Below are positions 40,665 through 50,839 of a stretch of 64,000 nucleotides of DNA, piece by piece. A model generated the notes under the pieces. It searched no databases. It was given only the letters and a program-made list of their open reading frames with translations, and was not told the DNA's origin. This DNA is from Shewanella benthica (GTDB taxonomy: Bacteria; Pseudomonadota; Gammaproteobacteria; Enterobacterales; Shewanellaceae). The stretch spans positions 1 to 64,000 of the forward strand of contig JAKVHY010000004.1 of assembly GCA_023284085.1 (NCBI GenBank), in the 5' to 3' direction. A program made the position numbers and the translations under genes. Every line of letters begins with the position of its first letter. The first letter of the stretch is position 1.

Positions 40665-40710
40665 TAAGCAACGAACGACTCTTATCTGGTTATTTCAATA
40701 AAGAATTCAG

Positions 40711-40741
40711 ATAAAAAAAGCTGCCGTTGGCAGCTTTTTTT
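40711..40741. terminator. Bidirectional terminator between bfd and parC
   Basis: Stem AAAGCTGCC/GGCAGCTTT with loop GTT, flanked by an A run on the left and T run on the right; serves both convergent genes. Confidence 0.9.
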
Positions 40742-40761
40742 ATCTCTGGCGAGTGTGCAGA

Positions 40762-43035
40762 TTAGTCTATGACCTCAACGCTGCCATCGCCTAGCTCTAC
40801 GCTATCGACACGTTGTAATCCCCGTGGCAGTTTCGCCCCTCTCCTGCCCCGCTCACCACGATAATGCTCCAAATCGCTTGGTTTCAGGGTTAGCTTGCGC
40901 TTACCAGCCCAAAGAGTAACAGAGGTATCTTCGGGTACCACATGCAGGTGGATGAGCAACTCTTCTCTATTCTTCGCTCTTTCAGTTGGGATACCTATGA
41001 TCTTATTCCCTTTACCCTTAGATAGCTGAGGTAGGGCTTCCATAGAGAATAACAACATTCTGCCTTCATTGGTGATGGCCAGAATCGACTCGACTTTCGA
41101 CTTATCCACCAACTGAGGTTTAATCACTTTAGCGTTAGCCGGTAGGCTGAGCAGGGCTTTACCGGCTTTATTCCTCGACACCATATCTTTATATGAGCCA
41201 ACAAAACCATAACCTGCATCCGACGCTAGCAGATAGAACTTCTCATCATCCCCAAGCAAGAGATGCTCCATCACCTCACCCGGTGACAGATTAAAACGTG
41301 TGGTGATCGGCTCACCTTGGCTTCTCGCCGAAGGCAAGGTATGAGTATCGGTGGCAAAGGCTCTACCGGTTGAGCCTATAAATACCGAAGGCTGATTACT
41401 TCGACCTACCGCAGAACAGAGGAAACCATCTCCGGACTTGTAAGACAGTGTATTACCATCAATATCATGTCCCTTGGCACAGCGGACCCAACCTTTCTCA
41501 GACAAGACGACAGTCACGGCCTCTACCGGAGATAACTCTTGCTCAGTTAGTGCCTTAGACTCACTACGCTCCACCAATGGAGAGCGTCTATCATCGCCAT
41601 AGTTCTCACCGTCTTGCTTTAACTCTTTCTTAATTAAGGTCTTCAGGCGTCTATCCGAACTAAGCAGCAACTCTAGCTTGTCTCGCTCGACTTCCAGCTC
41701 ATTCTGCTCCGATGTGATCTTCACCTCTTCAAGCTTAGCCAGATGACGTAACTTAAGATCTAAAATAGCATCGGCTTGAATCTCGGAGATCTGGAACCGT
41801 GACATCAATTCAGCCTTGGGGTTCTCCTTATAGCGGATGATCTCGATCACCTCGTCGATATTAAGGAAGGCAACCATCAAGGCATCTAAAATATGTAACC
41901 TAGCTAAAACCTTATCCAATCTGTGGGTGATTCTTCGAGTCACAGTAGTTAAACGATACTCCAACCACTCGGTGAGGATCTGTTTAAGCCCTTTGACTTG
42001 AGGTTTCCCGTTAAGCCCCAGAATATTCAGGTTCACCCGGAAATTTTTCTGCAAATCTGTCGTCGCAAAAAGGTGGGCCATCAATTGATCACAATCGACG
42101 CGATTTGAACGCGGCACCACAATGATACGAACCGGATTCTCGTGGTCAGATTCATCCCTGAGATCGACCACCATAGGCAGTTTCTTGGCCTGCATCTGCG
42201 CGGCAATCTGTTCTAAAATCTTGCCGCCACTGGCCTGATGTGGCAAAGCAGTGATAACGATTTCGCCACTCTCAACAGCATAAACGGCTCGCGCCTTTAT
42301 CGAACCTTTACCTGTCGAATAGATCTTAGTGATATCCGCCCTGGGGGTAATGATCTCCGCCTCAGTTGGATAGTCGGGTCCAGGCACAAACTCCATCAAG
42401 CGTTCGAGATCTGCTTTAGGGTTATCCAGTAATTCGATACATGCAGCCACTAATTCACGGGTGTTGTGTGGCGGTACATCTGTCGCCATACCCACGGCTA
42501 TGCCGGTAATACCATTGAGCAAAATATGAGGCAGACGAGACGGTAGCACCAATGGCTCTTTCATCGTGCCGTCGAAGTTAATTCCCCAATCGACAGTGCC
42601 TTGCCCTAGCTCACTGAGCAGGACTTCTGAAAACTTCGATAATCTCGCTTCGGTATAACGCATGGCGGCGAATGATTTGGGATCGTCCGGTGCCCCCCAG
42701 TTTCCCTGACCATCGACTAAGGGATATCGATATGAGAAAGGCTGCGCCATCAGTACCATGGCCTCATAGCAGGCACTATCCCCATGGGGATGGTACTTAC
42801 CTAACACATCACCTACGGTACGGGCTGATTTCTTATGCTTAGACTGAGCCGATAGGCCCAGTTCACTCATGGCATAGATGATACGACGTTGAACCGGTTT
42901 CAATCCGTCACCAATATGTGGCAAGGCCCGGTCCATGATGACGTACATGGAATAATTTAGATAAGCATCTTCCGTGAAGCGGCGCATAGACATCTGCTCT
43001 ACGCCATCGAGACTTAAATCTATCGCATCACTCAT
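40762..43035 (-). CDS. parC: DNA topoisomerase IV subunit A
   Basis: Breakage-reunion subunit that decatenates daughter chromosomes, 757 residues. Catalytic Y127 in [11 protein letters not shown]. The quinolone-determining region reads [13 protein letters not shown] with S87 and E91 (E. coli S80 and E84), i.e. wild type. The C-terminal beta-pinwheel occupies about 490-740. The ATG overlaps the stop of the sugar-dehydrogenase-like gene by four bases. Confidence 0.97.
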   Translation of the reverse strand: MSDAIDLSLDGVEQMSMRRFTEDAYLNYSMYVIMDRALPHIGDGLKPVQRRIIYAMSELGLSAQSKHKKSARTVGDVLGKYHPHGDSACYEAMVLMAQPFSYRYPLVDGQGNWGAPDDPKSFAAMRYTEARLSKFSEVLLSELGQGTVDWGINFDGTMKEPLVLPSRLPHILLNGITGIAVGMATDVPPHNTRELVAACIELLDNPKADLERLMEFVPGPDYPTEAEIITPRADITKIYSTGKGSIKARAVYAVESGEIVITALPHQASGGKILEQIAAQMQAKKLPMVVDLRDESDHENPVRIIVVPRSNRVDCDQLMAHLFATTDLQKNFRVNLNILGLNGKPQVKGLKQILTEWLEYRLTTVTRRITHRLDKVLARLHILDALMVAFLNIDEVIEIIRYKENPKAELMSRFQISEIQADAILDLKLRHLAKLEEVKITSEQNELEVERDKLELLLSSDRRLKTLIKKELKQDGENYGDDRRSPLVERSESKALTEQELSPVEAVTVVLSEKGWVRCAKGHDIDGNTLSYKSGDGFLCSAVGRSNQPSVFIGSTGRAFATDTHTLPSARSQGEPITTRFNLSPGEVMEHLLLGDDEKFYLLASDAGYGFVGSYKDMVSRNKAGKALLSLPANAKVIKPQLVDKSKVESILAITNEGRMLLFSMEALPQLSKGKGNKIIGIPTERAKNREELLIHLHVVPEDTSVTLWAGKRKLTLKPSDLEHYRGERGRRGAKLPRGLQRVDSVELGDGSVEVID

Positions 43036-44195
43036 TTTTCAGTTTCCTCTGCTTGCGCAGTTTGTTCTGTTTCTTTCTTAACAATATCTTTGTAATACAA
43101 ACGGTAAATATTGCCTTTAAGATCATCTGATATATACATGGCTCCATCCGGAGCCGTTAATAAAGCGTAAGGCCTTGCTACGGGAAAACCACCATCTAAG
43201 AAGCTGACCACAGTACTGCGCTTGACGACTTTCTGCTGTACAACCTCTAACATCACCACCTGGTAACCGATTTTACTCGAACGATTCCAGGAACCATTCT
43301 CGGCGACAAATATCTGATTATGATATTTAGCAGGAAACGCCTGACCACGATAAAAATGTAGGCCCATTGGGGCAACGTGAGCTGGTAATTCGAAATTGGG
43401 CAAAGAGATCTTCAGGTTCTTAGGTCTATCGTAGGCGGGCTCTATGACCGAAGCAGCGTGAATATAGGGAAAACCGAAGTGCTCCCCGGTTTTTTCTAGC
43501 CGGTTAATCTCATCGGGAGGTAGTCGATCCCCCATCCAGTCTCGCCCTTGATCGGCAAACCATAAGGCATCGTCCATAGGCGACCAATCGAAACCCGTCA
43601 CACTGCGAATGCCCGTGGCGACTTGCTCACTACTGCCGGTCTCTATATCGATGGCGATAATACTGCCAAACGGGGCTACAGCCTCACACACATTACAGGG
43701 TGCACCGATAGCCACATACAAGCGACCATCCGGACCAAAGTGCATCGCACGTCGGCTCTTATTGGTCTTTCCCGGAAGCCGGTCATAAACCTCCTTGCCC
43801 CGTCCTGGTCGGCGCAAGCGGTTCTCAATATCGACAAACCTCACTATCTTTTCATCGACGGCGACATAAAGATCACCATCATGAAAGGCGATGGCTTCAG
43901 GATTTTCTAAGCCTTTGGCTACTATGTATCGCTTATCGACTCGGCCATCAGCATTGCTATCGACCAGAGCCACTATGGTGCCCTTTTTATGGGAACCGAC
44001 AAATAGCGTGCCCTTATCCCCCAGCGCCATCTGTTTAGCATCACCAAGCTCTGAAGCATAGAGAGTTAAGCCGAAGCCTTTGGTCACAGTGATCATCATG
44101 GGCTGTGCGGCCAGTAACTTTTGGCTAAACAGCACAGCGGCGCAAGCTAATAGTATGCTCCACCTTCGTTGATTTTTTTTCTGATTCAACAACAT
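43032..44195 (-). CDS. PQQ-type sugar (sorbosone) dehydrogenase-like protein
   Basis: 387-residue exported beta-propeller of the glucose/sorbosone dehydrogenase group. Signal peptide about 12-30 ([16 protein letters not shown]). Family stretches are [25 protein letters not shown] and [16 protein letters not shown] pair near residue 170 could be a disulfide or, less likely, bind a cofactor. The reaction is unproven; many members have no known substrate. It lies between parE and parC and is translationally coupled to parC (ATGA overlap), so its expression is tied to topoisomerase IV. Confidence 0.85.
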   Translation of the reverse strand: MLLNQKKNQRRWSILLACAAVLFSQKLLAAQPMMITVTKGFGLTLYASELGDAKQMALGDKGTLFVGSHKKGTIVALVDSNADGRVDKRYIVAKGLENPEAIAFHDGDLYVAVDEKIVRFVDIENRLRRPGRGKEVYDRLPGKTNKSRRAMHFGPDGRLYVAIGAPCNVCEAVAPFGSIIAIDIETGSSEQVATGIRSVTGFDWSPMDDALWFADQGRDWMGDRLPPDEINRLEKTGEHFGFPYIHAASVIEPAYDRPKNLKISLPNFELPAHVAPMGLHFYRGQAFPAKYHNQIFVAENGSWNRSSKIGYQVVMLEVVQQKVVKRSTVVSFLDGGFPVARPYALLTAPDGAMYISDDLKGNIYRLYYKDIVKKETEQTAQAEETEK

Positions 44196-44240
44196 TATTG
44201 TTTTATAAGCCTAATTATTCTAATTGTTGGAGGCACTTCA

Positions 44241-46127
44241 CTAAAAATCAGCAAGATCACCTTTAGATTCTAACCATATTTTACGATCACCGGCACGTTT
44301 CTTGGCCAGTAACATATCCATAAGCGCTATGGTTTCTTCAACATCATCTATGGTTAACTGCACCAAGCGACGTGTATTAGGATCCATGGTCGTTTCTCGT
44401 AACTGCAGTGGATTCATCTCTCCCAGCCCCTTGAATCGAGTCACCTGTACTTTACCTTTCTTCTTCTCGGCGGCAATACGATCCAGTATGCCTTGCTTTT
44501 CTGCTTCGTCTAACGCATAAAAAATCTCTTTGCCTACATCGATACGAAACAGAGGAGGCATAGCCACATAGATATGACCCTTTTCGACCAAGATCTTGTA
44601 GTGTTTCATAAACAGAGCACATAATAAGGTAGCAATATGCAGTCCATCTGAATCCGCATCGGCCAAGATACAGATTTTTCCATACCTAAGTTCGGAGATA
44701 TCACTGCAATCGGGATCACAGCCTATCGCAACCGAGATATTATGTACTTCCTCTGACGCCAATACCTGGCTGGAATCCACCTCCCAAGTATTAAGGATTT
44801 TACCACGCAAAGGCATGATAGCTTGAAATTCTCGATCACGAGCCTGTTTAGCACTGCCTCCCGCCGAGTCACCCTCCACCAGAAACAGCTCTCCACGCAT
44901 AGGATCTTGACCACTACAATCGGTCAACTTACCAGGAAGTGCCGGACCTGACGTCACCTTCTTACGGGCAACCTTCTTAGCCGACTTTAAGCGTTTATGC
45001 GCATTGTTAATACACATCTCCGCCAGCGCCAGTGCCTGTTCGGTATTCGTATTAAGCCAGAGGCTGAAGGCATCTCTGACAATGCCGGAAACAAACGCCG
45101 CACTCTGACGACTGGAGAGTTTCTCCTTGGTCTGACCGGAAAATTGCGGATCCAATAACTTGATCGACAAGATAAAGCTGCTGCGATCCCAGATATCTTC
45201 GGGGGTGAGCTTTAACCCTCTGGGGATAAGATTACGAAACTCACAGAACTCACGCATTGAGTCGAGCAAACCCTGCCTGAAGCCATTCACATGAGTGCCA
45301 CCTAAGGGAGTAGGAATAAGATTCACATAACTTTCGTTAAGATACTCTCCCCCTTCCGGTAACCAGGTAATAGCCCAATCTACCGCCTCCATATTTCCCT
45401 TCAAACTGCCTACAAATGGCTCCTCAGGCAACGTAAGCGCATCTTTAACCGAAGATTGTAGATAATCAGTCAAACCACTCTCGTAGAACCACTCTTGAAC
45501 TTCATCCGTCTGCTTGTTAGTGAATTTAATCTTAAGGCCGGGACAGAGAACCGCCTTAGCTTTCAACAAATACGTCAGCTTAGGTACGGAAAAATTGGCT
45601 GAATCGAAATAGCTGGGGATTGGCCAAAAATGAACCCTGGTACCTGTATTTCTACGGCCACAAGTTCCAGTCTCTTGCAACTCTTCGACCATGTCACCAT
45701 GTTCGAAGGCGATGTCATAGACAATACCGCTACGTCGCACGGTAATTTCCACACGACTCGAGAGCGCATTCACCACCGAGATACCAACCCCATGCAAACC
45801 ACCTGAAAACTGATAGTTATCGTTGGAAAACTTACCACCCGCGTGCAGCTTAGTAAGAATAAGCTCTACTCCGGATATACCCTCTTCTGGGTGAATATCC
45901 ACAGGCATACCACGACCATCATCGATAACCTCTAACGAGTTATCCTTATGCAGTGTTATTTCAATCTTAGTTGCATGTCCCGCCAGTGCTTCATCGACAC
46001 TATTATCGATAACCTCTTGGCCCAGATGGTTTGGGCGCGTGGTGTCGGTATACATACCTGGACGGCGTTTAACGGGATCTAGCCCATTCAGGACTTCAAT
46101 GGCATCAGCGGTATATTGATTTGTCAT
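44241..46127 (-). CDS. parE: DNA topoisomerase IV subunit B
   Basis: ATPase subunit of topoisomerase IV, 628 residues (E. coli 630). GHKL motifs: EVIDNSVDEALAGHA, DDGRGMP, GGLHGVGISVVNALS. TOPRIM motifs: LVEGDSAGGSA and ADADSDGLHI. ATG 46127 gives the family N-terminus TNQYTADAIEVLNGLDPV; a GTG three codons upstream is also possible. The RBS is weak. It is followed by the PQQ-type gene and parC. Confidence 0.97.
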   Translation of the reverse strand: MTNQYTADAIEVLNGLDPVKRRPGMYTDTTRPNHLGQEVIDNSVDEALAGHATKIEITLHKDNSLEVIDDGRGMPVDIHPEEGISGVELILTKLHAGGKFSNDNYQFSGGLHGVGISVVNALSSRVEITVRRSGIVYDIAFEHGDMVEELQETGTCGRRNTGTRVHFWPIPSYFDSANFSVPKLTYLLKAKAVLCPGLKIKFTNKQTDEVQEWFYESGLTDYLQSSVKDALTLPEEPFVGSLKGNMEAVDWAITWLPEGGEYLNESYVNLIPTPLGGTHVNGFRQGLLDSMREFCEFRNLIPRGLKLTPEDIWDRSSFILSIKLLDPQFSGQTKEKLSSRQSAAFVSGIVRDAFSLWLNTNTEQALALAEMCINNAHKRLKSAKKVARKKVTSGPALPGKLTDCSGQDPMRGELFLVEGDSAGGSAKQARDREFQAIMPLRGKILNTWEVDSSQVLASEEVHNISVAIGCDPDCSDISELRYGKICILADADSDGLHIATLLCALFMKHYKILVEKGHIYVAMPPLFRIDVGKEIFYALDEAEKQGILDRIAAEKKKGKVQVTRFKGLGEMNPLQLRETTMDPNTRRLVQLTIDDVEETIALMDMLLAKKRAGDRKIWLESKGDLADF

Positions 46128-46182
46128 GGCACACACAATTTATAGTTATTAAGGCCATGTTGCGGCCCGATATGGTTAATTG

Positions 46183-46755
46183 TCAAGAAAACAGAAACTG
46201 GCAGATAGAGTGCATCTGCTTTTCATAGCCCACGAAGCTATGATCGCCACCGGATTGAATCAAAAGCTGACAGCAGTGGTATTTCTGTACTGCTTGTCGA
46301 TAATCCAGGACTTCATCGCCCGACTGCAATAATACTAAAAATCGGTCGGGATTAAGAATAACTTCAGTATTAAAAGCGGCAACCTGATCTTTATGTTCAG
46401 GCAGAACTTGGTAATACTCATCGATATAGGGATTATATTGCTGACCAATAAAGTCATCGAATAGCTCAAAAGGCGTCACAGCAGGATTAACCAATACCGC
46501 TCGCCCACCATACTTCTCGGCTAAATAACTCGCAAAATAACCGCCAAGCGAAGAACCTATGTAAGTGAGCGTCTCTCCATTCTCGAGGGCAGACTCCACC
46601 AGTCCCGACAGTAATTCCATCGACTCTCTGGGAGTGGATGGTAATTGAGGCTGACGGAAGTTCAGTTCAGGATAGTGTTCAGCGATAAATTGCGCGGTTA
46701 CAAGCCCTTTATCTGATAATGGAGAGCTATTGAACCCATGAATATAAAGCAGCAT
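46183..46755 (-). CDS. yqiA: YqiA-family esterase
   Basis: Small alpha/beta hydrolase of 190 residues. MLLYIHGFNSSP starts the fold, the nucleophile Ser lies in GSSLGGYFA, and the His in SGGDHSF. E. coli YqiA hydrolyses short-chain acyl and palmitoyl-CoA esters in vitro; the cellular role is unclear. It lies between cpdA and parE as in E. coli. Confidence 0.92.
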   Translation of the reverse strand: MLLYIHGFNSSPLSDKGLVTAQFIAEHYPELNFRQPQLPSTPRESMELLSGLVESALENGETLTYIGSSLGGYFASYLAEKYGGRAVLVNPAVTPFELFDDFIGQQYNPYIDEYYQVLPEHKDQVAAFNTEVILNPDRFLVLLQSGDEVLDYRQAVQKYHCCQLLIQSGGDHSFVGYEKQMHSICQFLFS

Positions 46756-46963
46756 ATTTCCTCATAGGCGGATTCTTCCCATCATCGAATAATCACTCAG
46801 GGGAGTGAGAGAATAATTTTAATAAATGATCAATAGGATGCTAACACTTGCTTACGTTTCTACCAAGTGATTAGGCTTCAAAGAGAGGGAAAGCAGCTAA
46901 TTTTTACAGTGACACACCATTAAAATCTGGCATCAACTCCTGAACAAGCTGACGAGATTAGTA

Positions 46964-47803
46964 TTAATAACCACTGGCGTTTCTATCGGGAGCGAATTTA
47001 TCACCGGGGACACGATATACATTGGTAATCATGCTGCCATTGGCTTTCAGTTCCAACAGGCGATATCCGGGTTGTTTCGCATCCAGTGCGAAGTAAGAGG
47101 ATAGCGGCTTAAATTGGATACAAGTTGAAGGCGTAGACATCAAGTGAATAATGCCATGAATACCTTGATGCTCTTTATGCAGCTCTTGATGTACATGACC
47201 CCAGAGCAAACCTTTGACTTGTGGGATTTGAGCCACTTGCTCGATAAAGTCACTGCCATTATCCATGCAATGTTGATCTAGCCAGCGACACTTGACCAGA
47301 ATGGGATTGTGATGCATCACCAGCAAAACGTGGCGATCGGGTTGATCGGCTACGGCACTCTTAATGATCTCTATTTCACTGTCAGACATGTGTCCGCCAG
47401 GCTTGCCCCTCACAGTAGAGTCCAGCATGATTATTTGCCAGTTACCGGCTAAGATTCGACGCTGACCGAATATCTTAGCTCCCTGCATATGCAGATTCAT
47501 AACACGAGGGTCATCATGATTTCCGGGCAGATAATGGCAAGGCATATCGAGAGGAGCGATCGCTCGCACAAAATTGTGGTACGACTCCCCCGAGTAATCT
47601 TGACTGATATCTCCGGTAGCCAACATAAGGTCTGCTGGGTAATCCACAGCCTGTATGGTATTGAGCACAGACTCCAGGCTCTTAGCTGTATTAACACCTA
47701 AAAGTTGAGCATTGGGATCGGCAAACAGATGAGGATCGGTCACTTGCACGATTCTCACACTTGCCTTCTCTTCAAGAGAATAAGAGATAGCCTCTTTTAA
47801 CAC
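46964..47803 (-). CDS. cpdA: 3',5'-cAMP phosphodiesterase
   Basis: Metallophosphoesterase of 279 residues that hydrolyses cAMP and so damps Crp activity. Motifs: VTDPHLF, ATGDISQD, PGNHDDPRV, LVMHHNP, GHVHQE, all the binuclear metal ligands. It starts at GTG 47803, giving an N-terminus (VRIVQVTDPHLF) that matches E. coli CpdA. 12 bases after yqiB. Confidence 0.95.
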   Translation of the reverse strand: MLKEAISYSLEEKASVRIVQVTDPHLFADPNAQLLGVNTAKSLESVLNTIQAVDYPADLMLATGDISQDYSGESYHNFVRAIAPLDMPCHYLPGNHDDPRVMNLHMQGAKIFGQRRILAGNWQIIMLDSTVRGKPGGHMSDSEIEIIKSAVADQPDRHVLLVMHHNPILVKCRWLDQHCMDNGSDFIEQVAQIPQVKGLLWGHVHQELHKEHQGIHGIIHLMSTPSTCIQFKPLSSYFALDAKQPGYRLLELKANGSMITNVYRVPGDKFAPDRNASGY

Positions 47804-47815
47804 TATAGATAGACC

Positions 47816-48262
47816 CTAAAATTCAGCCAAACAAACAACACTCGTAGAGTTATCAATTCTTAATAACTCTTCCAAAAAAGCATTCACTCGATACTTCTCA
47901 TCACGATGGTGCATACGTATATTTGGATAATCATATACCGGACTGAGCTGATAAATCTGTCGACTAGTTAACACTTCTGCTAATTTAGCATCATGATACA
48001 CGCGAACCGTAATTTTTGGGGTGTCGACAAAATCGGTTTTACCGACATTTCTTGAGATTTCGATCAATTGGGTATAGCGAGTATTTTCCAGCAAACGAAC
48101 ATCTAACAGCCCGTATTCGCCGCCAACTTGCCAACTTGCACCCTGCTCAGCGCCATCGGGCAACCAGCGAAGAATATGGTAATAATTACGCCCACACAGC
48201 GCGAGAAAGCGATTAATATTCGGCTGATATCTCTTTGGGGTTAAGCTACTAGCACTACTCAC
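47816..48262 (-). CDS. yqiB: DUF1249 protein YqiB
   Basis: 148-residue cytoplasmic protein of the DUF1249 family, function unknown. Conserved segments are CGRNYYHILRWLP and TRYTQLIEI, and the ending RYRVNAFLEELL. It sits in the conserved nudF-yqiB-cpdA-yqiA-parE order. The start appears to be GTG at 48262 with a weak RBS. Confidence 0.9.
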   Translation of the reverse strand: MSSASSLTPKRYQPNINRFLALCGRNYYHILRWLPDGAEQGASWQVGGEYGLLDVRLLENTRYTQLIEISRNVGKTDFVDTPKITVRVYHDAKLAEVLTSRQIYQLSPVYDYPNIRMHHRDEKYRVNAFLEELLRIDNSTSVVCLAEF

Positions 48263-48307
48263 TTACCGATTCATCCTCAAGTTTACGCTTTAGCTTTAGA
48301 AATTACT

Positions 48308-48350
48308 CTAGTTCCTAGAATTTAGGACCTAGGAACTAGGAACTAGGACC
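48308..48350. repeat. CCTAGG-type repeat at the 3' end of nudF
   Basis: Repeats of CTAGTTCCTAGA / GGACCTAGG / AACTAGGAACTAGGACC occupy the nudF-yqiB junction. They are the same short motif seen in the spacers of the array at 1-480 and at 529-632. The last codons and the stop of nudF lie inside. Confidence 0.85.
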
Positions 48351-48950
48351 TTTACGCAGTTTAGAATAATTTAGCTGTAACCACTGTAGGCCAATAACAG
48401 TAGACGCATTATTAATTGTACCATCATTTACAAACTTAAAAGCTTGCTCCCTGCTGAATACGTGAACCTGAATATCTTCATTTTCATGCTCTAGCCCGTG
48501 TACTCCATGTGCCTGACTCGCATCGATTTCAGCCCAGAAAAAATCGAATTTCTCACTGGTTCCTCCTGGACTAGCGAAATAGCTGGAGATCTTCGACATC
48601 TGTTTAGCCTCAACTCCTGCCTCTTCGACCAGCTCCCTGCGGGCAACAGCCTCGGCCGTCTCCCCCTCTTCTATCATACCCGCCACTAACTCAAGCATCC
48701 AAGGGCTCTTGGTCTTGCCCAATACAGGAATACGTATCTGCTCGATCAACACCACTTCATCCGTCACAGGATCATAAGGCAATACTACAACTGCATCGCC
48801 GCGTTCAAAGACCTCCCTCTTAACTTCACCGCTCCAGCCACCTTTGAACAACTTATGCTTAAACCGATAAACATCTACAGAGAAAAAGCCCTTAAACACC
48901 GTCTCTTTACCTAACAAATCCACATCTTGTTGATCAAACTTCTGTTTCAT
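48336..48950 (-). CDS. nudF: ADP-ribose pyrophosphatase
   Basis: Nudix hydrolase of 204 residues that splits ADP-ribose into AMP and ribose 5-phosphate. The Nudix box runs 91-113: G91, E97, then RELVEEAGV. WMLELVAGMIEEGE and SPGGTSEKFDFF fit NudF. The C-terminus is odd: the final codons (KGPSS and the TAG stop) are read from the CCTAGG repeat, so the natural end may have been replaced. First gene of the nudF-yqiB-cpdA-yqiA group. Confidence 0.94.
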   Translation of the reverse strand: MKQKFDQQDVDLLGKETVFKGFFSVDVYRFKHKLFKGGWSGEVKREVFERGDAVVVLPYDPVTDEVVLIEQIRIPVLGKTKSPWMLELVAGMIEEGETAEAVARRELVEEAGVEAKQMSKISSYFASPGGTSEKFDFFWAEIDASQAHGVHGLEHENEDIQVHVFSREQAFKFVNDGTINNASTVIGLQWLQLNYSKLRKGPSS

Positions 48951-49282
48951 CTCGCTCCCTTATCTGGATCAATCCAGTATCAAATCATCTGCAAAAGTGT
49001 ATAAAAAACACACTAGACTAGAGTAAATTCTATTTAGATAGAAATAGCATATTAAAAATCAAAAACTGTTACACTTCTAAGTTGACTTTAAAACAGGTAA
49101 TTTCTTAATATCTATGTCTTAATAGCTATTAATAATTGGCTAGCTGGCTCAGGCCATTAAGTTTTGATGTATCGGGAAGCGTCGGGAAGCGCAAACCGCC
49201 TCGCTATTATGCGGGGTATCACTTAACTCTATAAAAGTTAAACGGCTCCTCCACTGGAGGATTTTGTCTAAAAGGACAACCA
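48951..49282. promoter_or_regulatory. Divergent region nudF/tolC
   Basis: 332 bases without a gene, carrying promoters for both neighbours. Two features: CGGGAAGCGTCGGGAAGCG (direct repeat near 49173-49190), and a stem TCCTCCA/TGGAGGA followed by TTTT at 49247-49265, 20 bases before the tolC ATG, which looks like a short leader hairpin. Confidence 0.4.
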
Positions 49283-50623
49283 ATGAAATTCAAGATCCGC
49301 ACGATATGTGCAGCACTCACGCTGGCATTCAGCACTTCTGCTGTACAGGCCGACGATTTACTGCAGATATATCAACAAGCACTAACCAGTGATCCTATCG
49401 CACTGCAGGCTCAGGCTCAACGTGACGCCCTGTATGAACAGATTGAAGAAAACCGCGCTCCATTATTGCCAACCATAAGTGCAAGTGTGGGATATGACAA
49501 GAGCTGGCGCAATGAAGATACCCAGTCTAATACGGATTCAAGCGGCATAAATGCTGGCGTCACTTTGAATCAGGTCATCTATGATCACAGCGCCTGGGTA
49601 GGATTGAGCCTGGCCGAGTTAGCCGCCTCTCAAGCCGATGCAGCTTACGCGTCATCGCTACAGACTCTGATTATCCGCGTAACCACTGCCTACTTCGCTG
49701 TTTTATCGGCTAAAGATACCTTCGAATTTCAGGGCTCGGAAAAGCGCGCGATTGAGCGTCAACTCGAACAGACGAAACAAAGGTTCGCCGTGGGTTTAAC
49801 CGCCATCACAGACGTTCACGAAGCCCAGGCTCAGTACGACTTGGCCCGCGCGCAAGAGATCTTAGCGGAGAATGAACTGATCAATAGTTATGAGGCTCTG
49901 CGTGAGATAACAGGCATAGAGCATACGACTATCAATATCTTAGATACCGAACGTTTCAGTGCCGTCACCCCGTCTCCTACCAGAGCAACCGATTGGCTTA
50001 AGATGGCTGAAACCAACAGTGTCGATCTACTGACTACCCGTATTGGTAAAGATATCGCCCAAGAGACTATCAGTCTCTATAAAGCGGGTCATATGCCTAC
50101 ACTGAGTCTGAATGCGGGTTACACAACCAATATTCAGCAAGAAAATAATGATAATGATGCAAATGATTATGACAACGGCACTGTAGGCCTGACCTTAAGC
50201 ATACCTATTTTCGAAGGTTTCAAGGTCAGCTCTAAAGTTAATCAGGCGCAATATCAGTACGTAGAAGCAAGCGAGAAGATGGAACAGACTCACCGTAAGG
50301 TAGTAAAGGATGTTCGTAACAACTTCAACAACGTAGGCGCTTCGATCAGCTCGATCCGTGCCTATGAGCAATCTGTTATCTCATCAGAGAGTGCCCTAAA
50401 AGCGACTCAAGCAGGTTTTGAAGTAGGTACTCGTACCATAGTCGACGTACTTAACCGTACGCGCGATCTGTATGACTCTAAGCGAAAGCTATCTGATGCC
50501 CGTTACGGTTATATCAATTCAATACTCGCACTTAAACAGGCTGCCGGTACCTTGAATGAAGATGATGTCATCGCCATCAACAATGGTTTAACTGCACAAG
50601 CTACACAAACGACCACTCAGTAA
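49283..50623 (+). CDS. tolC: Outer-membrane efflux channel TolC
   Basis: Outer-membrane exit duct shared by tripartite efflux pumps and type I secretion. 446 residues. Signal peptide 1-23 (cut after VQA), two OEP repeats (about 25-215 and 235-425), with helix motifs such as RFAVGLTAITDVHEAQAQYD and VGTRTIVDVLNRTRDLYDSK. AAAGGACA precedes the ATG. Next to nudF as in E. coli. It ends in a strong terminator. Confidence 0.96.
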   Translation: MKFKIRTICAALTLAFSTSAVQADDLLQIYQQALTSDPIALQAQAQRDALYEQIEENRAPLLPTISASVGYDKSWRNEDTQSNTDSSGINAGVTLNQVIYDHSAWVGLSLAELAASQADAAYASSLQTLIIRVTTAYFAVLSAKDTFEFQGSEKRAIERQLEQTKQRFAVGLTAITDVHEAQAQYDLARAQEILAENELINSYEALREITGIEHTTINILDTERFSAVTPSPTRATDWLKMAETNSVDLLTTRIGKDIAQETISLYKAGHMPTLSLNAGYTTNIQQENNDNDANDYDNGTVGLTLSIPIFEGFKVSSKVNQAQYQYVEASEKMEQTHRKVVKDVRNNFNNVGASISSIRAYEQSVISSESALKATQAGFEVGTRTIVDVLNRTRDLYDSKRKLSDARYGYINSILALKQAAGTLNEDDVIAINNGLTAQATQTTTQ

Positions 50624-50684
50624 CGAGCCAGTCTGTTATATTTAGCGTTAAGCTAAGTTCTCCACTGCGGATAACTTAACTAGG

Positions 50685-50716
50685 AACCGCCACTCTTAAT
50701 CGATGGCGGTTTTTTT
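50685..50716 (+). terminator. Terminator of tolC
   Basis: Stem AACCGCCA/TGGCGGTT with an 11-base loop and a T7 run. Confidence 0.9.
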
Positions 50717-50737
50717 ATGACTAATAAAAATCGACCT

Positions 50738-50758
50738 ATACCATTCCATATAAGTATC
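50738..50758. mobile_element. Isolated end of the inverted-repeat element
   Basis: The 21 bases beginning ATACCATTCC and ending AGTATC equal, in reverse complement, the right end of the 265-bp element at 55286-55550. No second end lies nearby. It lies between the tolC terminator and the next gene's terminator. Confidence 0.75.
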
Positions 50759-50762
50759 CCAA

Positions 50763-50785
50763 TAAAAAACCGCCGAATGGCGGTT
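50763..50785 (-). terminator. Terminator of the TIGR04219-type barrel gene
   Basis: Stem AACCGCC/GGCGGTT with loop GAAT, followed on the minus strand by T6. Confidence 0.85.
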
Positions 50786-50839
50786 CTTATATCAAACTTA
50801 ACGCACTGAATTTAGAAGGCTAGATGTAGAAGACCAGAG

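Noticed and set aside
40784..43035. Quinolone-resistance change in ParC
   Set aside because: The key positions read Ser and Glu (S87, E91), the sensitive state.
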